Source: Nomia melanderi | Taxonomy: Eukaryota; Arthropoda; Insecta; Hymenoptera; Halictidae | NCBI RefSeq assembly: GCF_051020985.1 | Contig: NW_027475133.1 | Location: forward strand, 4,960,001 to 5,024,000 | DNA length: 64,000 nucleotides | Direction: 5' to 3' | In this document: positions 37,622 through 49,962 of the stretch, piece after piece | Position numbering within the stretch: position 1 is the first letter of the stretch | How the letters are laid out: every line of letters begins with the position of its first letter | Position numbers and translations under genes: made by a program | Notes under the pieces: model-generated | The model's database searches: none | Told to the model about the DNA's origin: nothing | The model's input: the letters and a program-made list of their open reading frames with translations, nothing else

Positions 37622-38490
37622 TCTCATGGGGACGGACGCTCAGGGTAAGGGAAAAATCCAATATATATCTGGTGATATCTCGGGTGCTATTAGAGATAGC
37701 GCAATAAACGAAAGTGAATTATCTGCAGGAGGCCCTGGCGCATGAATCTGTGCAGCGGGATCGACCGCGGACCACCAGGGGCCGAGAAAACCACCGTCTC
37801 ATGGGGCCGGACACTCAGGGTCAGGGAAAAATCCAATATATATCTGGTGATATCTCGGGTGCTATTAGAGATAGGCGCAATAAACGAAAGTGAATTATCT
37901 GCAGGAGGCCCTGGCGCATGAATCTGTGCAACGGGAACGACCTCGGACCACCAGGGGCCGAAAAATCCACAGTCTCATGGGGCCGGACACTCAGGGTCAG
38001 GGAAAAATCCAATATATATCTGGTGATATCTTGGGTGCTATTCGAGATAGCGTAATAAACCAAAGTGAATTATCTGCAGGAGGCCCTGGCGCAAGAATCT
38101 GTGCAGCGGGAACGACCTCGGACCACCAGGGGCCGAGACAACAACCGTCTCATGGGGCCGGACACTCAGGGTCAGGGAAAAATCCAATATATATCTGGTG
38201 ATATCTTGGGTGCTATTAGAGATAGTGCAATAAACCAAAGTGAGTTATCTGCAGGAGGCCCTGGCGCCTGAAGCTGGGCAGCGGGAACGACCTCGGACCA
38301 CCAGGGGCCGAGAAAACCACAGTCTCATGGGGCCGGACACTCAGGGTCAGGGGAAAATCCAATATATATCTGGTGATATCTCGGGTGCTGTTAGAGATAG
38401 CGCAATAAACCAAAGTGAATTATCTGCAGGAGGCCCTGGCGGATGAATCTGTGCAGCGGGGACGACCTCGGACCACCAGGGTCCGAGAAA
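37622..38490 (+). repeat. 5-unit higher-order repeat, copy 3
   Basis: It lies 876 bp after copy 2 and shares the GATAGTGCAAT change (T at 38226). It ends as CTGCAGGAGG rather than the CTGCTGGAGG of copies 1 and 2, then joins material like 25320 onward. Confidence 0.9.
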
Positions 38491-40169
38491 AACACCGTCT
38501 CATGGGGCCGCACACTCAGGGTCAGTGAAAAATCCAATATATATCTGGTGATATCTCGGGTGCTATTACAGATAGCGCAATAAGTCAAAGTGCATTGTCT
38601 GTAGGAGGCCCTGGCGCATCAATCTGTGAAGCGGCAACGACCTCGGACCACCAGGGGCCGAGAAAACCGCAGTCTCATGGGGCCGGACACTCAGGGTCAG
38701 GGAAAAATCCAATATATATCTGTTTATATCTCGGGCGCTATTAGAGATAGCGCAATAAACCAAAGTGAATTATCTGCAGGAGGCCCTGGCGCATGAATCT
38801 GTGCAGCGGGAACGACCTCGGACCACCAGGGGCCGAGAAAACCACCGTCTCATGGGGCCGGACACTCAGGGTCAGGGAAAAATCCAATATATATCTGGTG
38901 ATATCTCGGGTGCTATTAGAGATAGCGCAATAAACCAAAGTGAGTTATCTGCAGGAGGCCCTGGCGCCTGAAGCTGTGCAGCGGGAACGACCTCGGACCA
39001 CCAGGGGCCGAGGAAAGCACCGTCTCGAGGGGGCCGGACACTCTGGGCCAGGGAAAAATCCAATATATATGTGGTGATATCTCGGGTGCTATTACAGATA
39101 ACGCAATAAATCAAAGTGCATTGTCTGTAGGAGGCCCTGGCGCATGAATCTGTGCAGCGGGAACGACCTAGGACCACCAGGGGCCGAGAAAACTACAGTC
39201 TCATGGGGCCGGACACTCAGGGTCAGGGGAAAATCCAATATATATCTGGTGATATCTCGGGTGCTATTAGAGATAGCGCAATAAACCAAGGTGAATTATC
39301 TGCAGGAGGCCCTGGCGCATGAATCTGTGCAACGGGAACGACCTCGGACCACCAGGGGCCGAGAAAACGACAGTCTCAAGGGGCCGGACACTCAGGGTCA
39401 CGGGAAAATCCAATATATATCTGGTGATATCTCGGGTGCTATTACCGATAGAGCAATAAATCAAAGTGCATTGTCTGTAGGAGGCCCTGGTGCATGAATC
39501 TGTGCAGCGGGAACGACCTAGGACCACCAGGGGCCGAGAAAACCACCGTCCCGCGGGACCGGACACTTAGGGTCAGTGAAAAATCCAATATCTATCTGGT
39601 GATATCTCGGGTGCTATTACAGATAGCGCAATAAATCAAAGTGAATTATCTGCAGGAGGCCCTGGCGCATGAATCTGTGCAACGGGAACGACCTCGGACC
39701 ACCAGGGGCCGAAAAAACCACAGTCTCATGGGGCCGGACACTCAGGGTCAGGGAAAAATCCAATATATATCTGGTGATATCTCGGGTGCTATTACAGATA
39801 GCGCAATAAATCAAAGTGCATTGTCTGTAGGAGGCCCTGGCGCATAAATGTGGCCAGCGGGAACGACCTCGGACCATCAGGGGCCGAGAAAACCACCGTC
39901 TCATGGGGCCGGACACTCAGGGTCAGGGGAAAATCCAATATTTATCTGGTGATATCTTGGGTGCTATTACAGATAGCGCAATAAATCAAAGTGCATTGTC
40001 TGTAGGAGGCCCTGGCGCATGAATCTGTGCAGCGGGAACGACCTCGGACCACCAGGGGCCGAGAAAACCACCGTCCCGCGGGACCGGACACTTAGGGTCA
40101 GTGAAAAATCCAATATCTATCTGGTGATATCTCGGGTGCTATTACAGATAGCGCAATAAATCAAAGTGA
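38491..40169 (+). repeat. Ordinary monomers with one 1-bp insertion
   Basis: About ten units of mixed type. An extra G lies near 39030 (GTCTCGAGGGGGCCGG). No block longer than about two units could be matched to its immediate neighbours. Confidence 0.8.
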
Positions 40170-40762
40170 ATTATCTGCAGGAGGCCCTGTCGCATGAATC
40201 TGTGCAAGGGGAACGACCTCGGACCACCAGGGGCCGAGAAAACCACAGTCTCATGGGGCCGGACACACAGGGTCAGGGAAAAATACAATATATATCTGGT
40301 GATATCTTGGGTGCTATTAGAGATAGCGCAATAAACCAAAGTGAATTATCTGCAGGAGGCCCTGGCGCATGAATCTGTGCAACGGGAACGACCTCGGACC
40401 ACCAGGGGCCGAAAAAACCACAGTCTCATGGGGCCGGACACTCAGGGTCAGGGAAAAATCCAATATATATCTGGTGATATCTCGGGTGCTATTACAGATA
40501 GCGCAATAAATCAAAGTGCATTGTCTGTAGGAGGCCCTGGCGCATGAATCTGTGCAGCGGGAACGACCTCGGACCACCAGGGGCCGAGAAAACCACAGTC
40601 TCATGGGGCCGGACACTCAGGGTCAGGGGAAAATCCAATATATATCTGGTGATATCTCGGGTGCTATTAAAGATAGCGCAATAAACTAAAGTGAATTATC
40701 TGCAGGAGGCCCTGGCGCATGAATGTGTGCAGCGGGAACGACCTCGGACCACCAGGGGCCGA
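40170..40762 (+). repeat. 7-unit-offset pair, copy 1
   Basis: It matches 41395-41987 at offset 1,225 bp. Shared variants are GGCCCTGTCGC, GTGCAAGGGGAACG, GGACACACAGGG and CTAAAGTGAATT. Confidence 0.75.
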
Positions 40763-41394
40763 GAAAACCGCAGTCTCATGGGGCCGGACACTCAGGGTCA
40801 GGGGAAAATCCAATATATATCTGGTGATATCTCGGGTGCTATTACAGATAGAGCAATAAATCAAAGTGCATTGTCTGTAGGAGGCCCTGGTGCATGAATC
40901 TGTGCAGCGGGAACGACCTAGGACCACCAGGGGCCGAGAAAACTACAGTCTCATGGTGCCGCACACTCAGGGTCAGGGGAAAATCCAATATATATCTGGT
41001 GATATCTCGGGTGCTATTAGAGATAGCGCAATAAACCAAGGTGAATTATCTGCAGGAGGCCCTGGCGCATGAATCTGTGCAACGGGAACGACCCCGGACC
41101 ACCAGGGGCCGAGAAAACGACAGTCTCAAGGGGCCGGACCCTCAGGGTCAGGGGAAAATCCAATATATATCTGGTTATATCTCGGGTGCTATTACAGATA
41201 GCGCAATAAATCAAAGTGCATTGTCTGTAGGAGGCCCTGGTGCATGAATCTGTGCAACGGGAACGACCTCGGACCACCAGGGACCGAAAAAACTACAGTC
41301 TCATGGTGCCGCACACTCAGGGTCAGGGGAAAATCCAATATATATCTGGTGATATCTCGGGTGCTATTAGAGATAGCGCAATAAACCAAGGTGA

Positions 41395-41987
41395 ATTATC
41401 TGCAGGAGGCCCTGTCGCATGAATCTGTGCAAGGGGAACGACCTCGGACCACCAGGGGCCGAGAAAACCACAGTCTCATGGGGCCGGACACACAGGGTCA
41501 GGGAAAAATTCAATATATATCTGGTGATATCTTGGGTGCTATTAGAGATAGCGCAATAAACCAAAGTGAATTATCTGCAGGAGGCCCTGGCGCATGAATC
41601 TGTGCAACGGGAACGACCTCGGACCACCAGGGGCCGAAAAAACCACAGTCTCATGGGGCCGGACACTCAGGGTCAGGGAAAAATCCAATATATATCTGGT
41701 GATATCTCGGGTGCTATTACAGATAGCGCAATAAATCAAAGTGCATTGTCTGTAGGAGGCCCTGGCGCATGAATCTGTGCAGCGGGAACGACCTCGGACC
41801 ACCAGGGGCCGAGAAAACCACTGTCTCATGGGGCCGGACACTCAGGGTCAGGGGAAAATCCAATATATATCTGGTGATATCTCGGGTGCTATTAAAGATA
41901 GCGCAATAAACTAAAGTGAATTATCTGCAGGAGGCCCTGGCGCATGAATGTGTGCAGCGGGAACGACCTCGGACCACCAGGGGCCGA
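41395..41987 (+). repeat. 7-unit-offset pair, copy 2
   Basis: It is the partner of 40170-40762 with the same ordered variants. It diverges where copy 1 has AAACCGCAG and this one has AAACCACAG. Confidence 0.75.
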
Positions 41988-43663
41988 AAAAACCACAGTC
42001 TCATGGGGCCGGACACTCAGGGTCAGGGAAAAATCCAATATATATCTGGTGATATCTCGGGTGCTATTACAGATAGCGCAATAAATCAAAGTGCATTGTC
42101 TGTAGGAGGCCCTGGCGCATAAATGTGGCCAGCGGGAACGACCTCGGACCATCAGGGGCCGAGAAAACCACCGTCTCATGGGGCCGGACACTCAGGGTCA
42201 GGGGAAAATCCAATATTTATCTGGTGATATCTTGGGTGCTATTACAGATAGCGCAATAAATCAAAGTGCATTGTCTGTAGGAGGCCCTGGCGCATGAATC
42301 TGTGCAGCGGGAACGACCTCGGACCACCAGGGGCCGAGAAAACCGCAGTCTCATGGGGCCGGACACTCAGGGTCAGGGAAAAATCCAATATATATCTGGT
42401 GATATCTCGGGCCCTATTAGAGATAGCGCAATAAGCCAAAGGGAATTATCTGCAGGAGGCCCTGGCGCATGCATCAGTGCAGCGGGAACGACCTAGGACC
42501 ACCAGGGGCCGAGAAAACCACAGTCTCATGGGGCCGGACACTCAGGGTCAGGGGAAAATCCAATATATATCTGGTGATATCTCGGGTTGCTATTAGAGAT
42601 AGCGCAATAAATCAAAGTGCATTGTCTGTAGGAGGCCCTGGCGCATGAATCTGTGCAGCGGGAACGACCTCGGAACACCAGGGGCCGAGAAAACCACCGT
42701 CTCATGGGGCAGGACACTCAGGGTCAGTGAAAAATCCAATATATATCTGGTGATATCTCGGGTGCTATTACAGATAGCGCAATAAATCAAAGTGCATTGT
42801 CTGTAGGAGACGCTGGCGCATGAACCTGTGCAGCGGGAACGTTCTCGGACCACCAGGGGCCGAGAAAACGACCGTCTCATGGGGCCGGACGCTCAGGGTC
42901 AGTGAAAAATCCAATATAGATCTGGTGATATCTCGGGTGCTATTACAGATAGCGCAATAAATCATAGTGCATTGTCTGTAGGAGGCCCTGGCGCATGAAT
43001 CTGGCCAGCGGGAACGACCTCGGACCACCAGCGGCCGAGAAAACCACCGTCTCATGGGGCCGGACACTCAGGGTCGGGGAAAAATCCAATATATATCTGG
43101 TGATATCTCGGGTGCTATTACAGATAGCGCAATAAACCAAAGTGAATTGTCTGCAGGAGGCCCTGGCGCATGAATCTGTGCAGCGGGAACGACCTCGGAC
43201 CACCAGGGGCCGAGAAAACCGCAGTCTCATGGGGCCGGACACTCAGGGTCAGGGAAAAATCCAATATATATCTGGTGATATCTCGGGCGCTATTAGAGAT
43301 AGCGCAATAAATCAAAGTGCATTGTCTGTAGGAGGCCCTGGCGCATGAATCTGTGCAGCGGGAACGACCTCGGAACACCAGGGGCCGAGAAAACCACCGT
43401 CTCATGGGGCAGGACACTCAGGGTCAGTGAAAAATCCAATATATATCTGGTGATATCTCGGGTGCTATTACAGATAGCGCAATAAATCAAAGTGCATTGT
43501 CTGTAGGAGACGCTGGCGCATGAACCTGTTCAGCGGGAACGTTCTCGGACCACCAGGGGCCGAGAAAACGACCGTCTCATGGGGCCGGACGCTCAGGGTC
43601 AGTGAAAAATCCAATATATATCTGGTGATATCTCGGGTGCTATTAGAGATACCGAAATAAACC
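41988..43663 (+). repeat. Mixed monomers with 4- and 5-unit offsets
   Basis: About ten units. A unit pair near 42600-42880 recurs 700 bp later, and one near 42943-43240 recurs about 875 bp later. A 1-bp insertion lies near 42587 (CTCGGGTTGCTATT). Confidence 0.8.
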
Positions 43664-46600
43664 AAAGTGAATTATCTGCAGGAGGCCCTGGCGCATGAAT
43701 CTGTGCAACGGGAACGACCTCGGACCACCAGGGGCCGAGAAAACCACAGTCTCATGGGGCCGGATACTCAGGGTCAGGGGAAAATCCAATATAGATCTGG
43801 TGATATCTCGGGTGCTATTACAGATAGCGCAATAAATCATAGTGCATTGTCTGTAGGAGGCCCTGGCGCATGAATCTGGCCAGCGGGAACGACCTCGGAC
43901 CACCAGCGGCCGAGAAAACCACCGTCTCATGGGGCCGGACACTCAGGGTCGGGGAAAAATCCAATATATATCTGGTGATATCTCGGGTGCTATTAGAGAT
44001 AGCGCAATAAACCAAAGTGAATTGTCTGCAGGAGGTCCTGGCGCATGAATCTGTGCAGCGGGAACGATCTCGGACCATCAGGGGCCGAGACATCCACCGT
44101 CTCATGGGGCCGGACACTCAGGGTCAGGGAAAAATCCAATATATATCTGGTGATATCTCGGGTGCTATTACAGATAGTGCAATAAATCAAAGTGCATTGT
44201 CTGTAGGAGGCCCTGGCGCATGAATCTGTGCAGCGGGAACGACCTCGGACCACCAGGGGCCGAGAAAACCACAGTCTCATGGGGCCGGACAATCAGGGTC
44301 AGGGGAAAATCCAATATATATCTGGTGATATCTCGGGTGCTATTACAGATAGAGCAATAAATCAAAGTGCATTGTCTGTAGGAGGCCCGGGCGCATGAAT
44401 CTGTGCAGCGAGAACAACCTCGGACCACCAGGGGCCGAGAAAACCACAGTCTCATGGGGCCGGACACTCAGGGTCAGGGCAAAATCCAATATATATCTGG
44501 TGATATCTCGGGTGCTATTAGAGATAGCGCAATAAACCATAGTGAATTATCTGCAGGAGGCCCTGGCGCATCAATGTGTGCAGCGGGAACGACCTCGGAC
44601 CACCAGGGGCCGAGAAAACCGCAGTCTCATGGGGCCGGACACTCAGGGTCAGGGAAAAATCCAATATATATCTGGTGATATCTCGGGTGCTATTACAGAT
44701 AGCGCAATAAATCAAAGTGCATTGTCTGTAGGAGGCCCTGGCGCATGAATCTGTGCAGCGGGAACGACCTCGGACCACCAGGGGCCGAGAAAACCACAGT
44801 CTCATGGGGCGGACACTCAGGGTCAGGGGAAAATCCAATATATATCTGGTGATATCTCGGGTGCTATTAGAGATAGCGCAATAAACGAAAGTGAATTATC
44901 TGCAGGAGGCCCTGGCGCATGAATCTGTGCAGCGGGAACGACCTAGGACCACCAGGGGCCGAGAAAACCACCGTCTCATGGGGCCGGACTAACAGGGTCA
45001 GGGAAAAATCCAATATATATCTGGTGATATCTCGGGTGCTATTAGAGATAGCGCAATAAACCAATGTGAGTCATCTGCAGGAGGCCTTGGTGCCTGAAGC
45101 TGTGCAGCGCGAACGACCTCGGACCACCAGGGGCCGAGAAAACCACCGTCTCATGGGGCCGGACACTCTGGGTCAGCGAAAAATCCAATATATATGTGGT
45201 GATATCTCGGGAGCTATTACAGATAGCGCAATAAATCAAAGTGCATTGTCCGTAGGAGGCCCTGGCGCATGAATCTGTGCAGCGGGAACGACCTCGGACC
45301 ACCAGGGGCCGATAAAACTACAGTCTCATGCGGCCGGACACTCAGGGTCTGGGGAAAATCCAATATATATCTGGTGATATCTCCGGTCCTATTACAGATA
45401 GCGAAATAAATCAAAGTGCATTGTCTGTAGGAGGCCCTGGCGCATGAATCTGTGCAGCGGGAACGACCTCGGACCACCAGAGGCCGAGGAAACCACAGTC
45501 TCATGGGGCCGGACACTCAGGGTCAGGGAAAAATCCAATATATATCTGGTGATATCTTGGGTGCTATTAGATATGGCGCAATAAACCAAAGTGAATTATC
45601 TGCAGGAGGCCCTGGCGCATGAATCTGTGCAACGGGAACCACCTCGGACCACCAGGGGCCGAAAAATCCACAGTCTCATGGGGCCGGACACTCAGGGTCA
45701 GGGAAAAATTCAATATATATCTGGTGATATCTTGGGTGCTATTAGAGATAGCGCAATAAACCAAAGTGAGTTATCTGCAGGAGGCCCTGGCGCATGAATC
45801 TGTGCAACGGGAACGACCTCGGACCACCAGGGGCCGAAAAAACCACAGTCTCATGGGGCCGGACACTCAGGGTCAGGGAAAAATCCAATATATATCTGGT
45901 GATATCTCGGGTGCTATTACAGATAGCGCAATAAATCAAAGTGCATTGTCTGTAGGAGGCCCTGGCGCATGAATCTGTGCAGCGGGAACGACCTCGGACC
46001 ACCAGGTGCCGTGAAAACCACAGTCTCATGGGGCCGGACACTCAGGGTCAGGGGAAAATCCAATATATATCTGGTGATATCTCGGGTGCTATTACAGATA
46101 GCGCAATAAATCAAAGGGCATTGTCTGTAGGAGGCCCTGGCGCATGAACCTGTGCAGCGGCAACGACCTCAACCACCAGGGGCCGAGAAAACCACAGTCT
46201 CATGGGGCCGGACACTCAGGGTCAGGGGAAAATCCAATATATATCTGGTGATATCTCGGGTGCTATTACAGATAGCGCAATAAATCAAAGTACATTGTCT
46301 GTAGGAGGCCATGGTGCATGAATCTGTGCTGCGGGAACGACCTCGGATCCCCAGGGGCCGAGTGAACCACCGTCTCATGGGGCCGGACACTCAGGGTCTG
46401 GGAAAAATCCAATATATATCCGGTGATATCTCGGGTGCTATTACAGATAGCGCAATAAATCAAAGTGCATCGTCTGTAGGAGGCCCTGGCGCATGAATCT
46501 CTGCAGCGGGAACGACCTCGGGCCACCAGGGGCCGAGAAAACCACAGTCTCATGGGGCCGGACTCTCAGGGTCAGGGGAAAATCCAATATATATCTGGTG

Positions 46601-49419
46601 ATATCTCGGGTGCTATTAGAGATAGCGCAATAAACCAAAGTGAATTATTTGCAGGAGGCCCTGGCGCATGCATCTGTGCAGCGGGAACGACCTCGGACCA
46701 CCAGGGTCCGAGAAAACCACAGTCTCATGGGACCGGACACTCAGGGTCAGGGGAAAATCCAATATATATCTGGTGATATCTCGGGTGCTATTACGGATAG
46801 CGCAATAAATCAAAGTGCATCGTCTGTAGGAGGCCCTGGCGCATGAATCTGTGCAGCGGGAACGACCTAGGACCACCAGGGGCCGAGAAAACCACAGTCT
46901 CATGGGGCCGGACTCTCAGGGTCAGGGGAAAATCCAATATATATCTGGTGATATCTCGGGTGCTATTACAGATAGCGCAATAAATCAAAGTGCATTGTCT
47001 GTAAGAGGCCCTGGCGGATGAATCTGTGCAGCGGGAACGACCTAGGACCACCAGGGGCCGAGAAAACCACAGTCTCATGGGGCCGGACACTCAGGGTCAG
47101 GGGAAAATCCAGTATATATCTGGTGATATCTCGGGTGCTATTAGAGATAGCGCAATAAACCAAAGTGAATTATCTGCAGGATGCCCTGGCGCATGAATCT
47201 GTGCAAGCGGGAACGTCCTCGGACCTCCAGGGGCCGAGACAACCACCGTCTCATGGGGCCGGACACTCAGGGTCAGGGTAAAATCCAATATATATCTGGT
47301 GATATCTCGGGTGCTATTACAGATAGCGCAATAAATCAAAGTGCATTGTCTGTAGGAGGCCCTGGCGCATGAATCTGTGCAGCGGGAACGACGTCGGACC
47401 ACCAGGGGCCGAAAAAACCACAGTCTCATGGGGCCGGACCCTCATGGTCAGGGTAAAATCCAATATATATCTGGTGATATCTCGTGTGCTATTACAGATA
47501 GCGCAATAAATCAAAGTGCATTGTCTGTAGGAGGCCCTGGCGCATGAACCTGTGCAGCGGGAACGACCTCGGACCACCAGGCGCCGAGAAAACGACCGTC
47601 TCATGGGGCCGGACACTCAGGGTCAGGGGAAAATCCAATATATGTCTGGTGATATCTCGGGTGCTATTACAGATAGCGCAATAAACCATAGTGAATTATC
47701 TGCAGGAGGCCCTGGCGCATGAATCTGTGCAGCGGGAACGACCTCGGACCACCAGGGGCCGAAAAAACCACAGTCTCATGGGGCCGGATACTCAGGGTCA
47801 GGGGAAAATCCAATATAGATCTGGTGATATCTCGGGTGCTATTACAGATAGCGCAATAAATCAAAGTACATTGTCTGTAGGAGGCCCTGGCGCATGAACC
47901 TGTGCAGCGGGAACGACCTCGGACCACCAGGGGCCGAGAAAACGACCGTCTCATGGGGCCGGACGCTCAGGGTCAGTGAAAAATCCAATATATATCTGGT
48001 GATATCTCGGGTGCTATTACAGATAGCGCAATAAATCAAAGTGCATTGTCTGTACGAGGCCCTGGCGCATGAACCTGTGCAGCGGGAACGACCTCGGACC
48101 ACCAGGGGCCGAGAAAACCACAGTCTCATGGGGCCGGACTCTCAGGGTCAAGGGAAAATCCAATATATATCTGGTGATATCTCGGGTGCTAATAGAGATA
48201 CCGCAATAAACCAAAGTGAATTATCTGCAGGAGGCCCTGGCGCATGAATCTGTGCAGCGGGAACGACCTCGGACCAGCAGGGGCCGAGAAAACGACCGTC
48301 TCATGGGGCCGGACACTCAGGGTCAGTGAAAAATCCAATATATATCTCGTGATATCTTGGGTGCTATTAGATATGGCGCAATAAACCAAAGTGAATTATC
48401 TGCAGGAGGCCCTGGCGCATGAATCTGTGCAACGGGAACCACCTCGGACCACCAGGGGCCGAAAAATCCACAGTCTCATGGGGCCGGACACTCAGGGTCA
48501 GGGAAAAATTCAATATATATCTGGTGATATCTTGGGTGCTATTAGAGATAGCGAAATAAACCAAAGTGAGTTATCTGCAGGAGGCCCTGGCGCATGAATC
48601 TGTGCAACGGGAACGACCTCGGACCACCAGGGGCCGAAAAAACCACAGTCTCATGGGGCCGGACACTCAGGGTCAGGGAAAAATCCAATATATATCTGGT
48701 GATATCTCGGGTGCTATTACAGATAGCGCAATAAATCAAAGTGCATTGTCTGTAGGAGGCCCTGGCGCATGAACCAGTGCAGCGGGAACGACCTCGGACC
48801 ACCAGGGGCCGTGAAAACCACAGTCTCATGGGGCCGGACACTCAGGGTCAGGGGAAAATCCAATATATATCTGGTGATATCTCGGGTGCTATTACAGATA
48901 GCGCAATAAATCAAAGTGCATTGTCTGTAGGAGGCCCTGGCGCATGAACCTGTGCAGCGGGAACGACCTCGGACCACCAGGGGCCGAGAAAACCACAGTC
49001 TCATGGGGCCGGACTCTCAGGGTCAAGGGAAAATCCAATATATATCTGGTGATATCTCGGGTGCTAATAGAGATACCGCAATAAACCAAAGTGAATTATC
49101 TGCAGGAGGCCCTGGCGCACGAATCTGTGCAGCGGGAACGACCTAGGACCACCAGGGGCCGAGAAAACCACCGTCTCATGGGGCCGGACACTCAGGGTCA
49201 GGGGAATATCCAATATATATCTGGTGATATCACGGGTGCTATTACAGATAGCGCAATAAATCAAAGTACATTGTCTGTAGGAGGCCCTGGCGCATGAATC
49301 TGTGCAGCGGGAACGACCTCGGACCACCAGGGTCCGAGAAAACCACAGTCTCATGGGGCCGGACACTCAGGGTCAGGGGAAAATCCAATATATATCTGGT
49401 GATATCTCGGGTGCTATTA
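43664..49419 (+). repeat. Long duplicated block (about 33 units, offset 6,299 bp), copy 1
   Basis: It matches 49963-55718 almost base for base at a constant offset of 6,299 bp. Every private variant and 1-bp indel I followed is shared: deletions near 44810 and 46170, and an insertion near 47205. I noticed only two internal differences: 46170 C against 52469 G, and 46348 T against 52647 C. Such identity implies a very recent event or an assembly duplicate. Confidence 0.92.
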
Positions 49420-49962
49420 AAGATAGCGCAATAAACTAAAGTGAATTATCTGCAGGAGGCCCTGGCGCATGAATGTGAGCAGCGGGAACGACCTCGGACC
49501 ACCAGGGGCCGAGAAAACCGCAGTCTGATGGGGCCGGACACTCAGGGTCAGGGAAAAATCCAATATATATCTGGTGATATCTAGGGCGCTATTAGAGATA
49601 GCGCAATAAGCCAAAGGGAATTATCTGCAGGAGGCCCTGGCGCATGAATGTGTGCAGCGGGAACGGCCTCGGACCACCAGGGGCCGAGAAAACCGCAGTC
49701 TCATGGGGCCGGACACTCAGGGTCAGGGGAAAATCCAATATATATCTGGTGATATCTCGGGTGCTATTACAGATAGAGCAATAAAACAAAGTGCATTGTC
49801 TGTAGGAGGCCCTGGCGCATGAATCTGTGCATCGGGAACGACCTAGGACCACCAGGGGCCGAGAAAACTACAGTCTCATGGTGCCGCACACTCAGGGTCA
49901 GGGGAAAATCCAATATAAATCTGGTGATATCTCGGGTGCTATTAGAGATAGCGCAATAAACC
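49420..49962 (+). repeat. Three-monomer spacer between the long duplicates
   Basis: About three units not shared by the two flanking long copies. They have CTAAAGTGAATT, GATATCTAGGGCG and CTACAGTCTCATGGTGCCGC variants resembling units at 21-22 kb and 40.7-41.3 kb. Confidence 0.85.
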
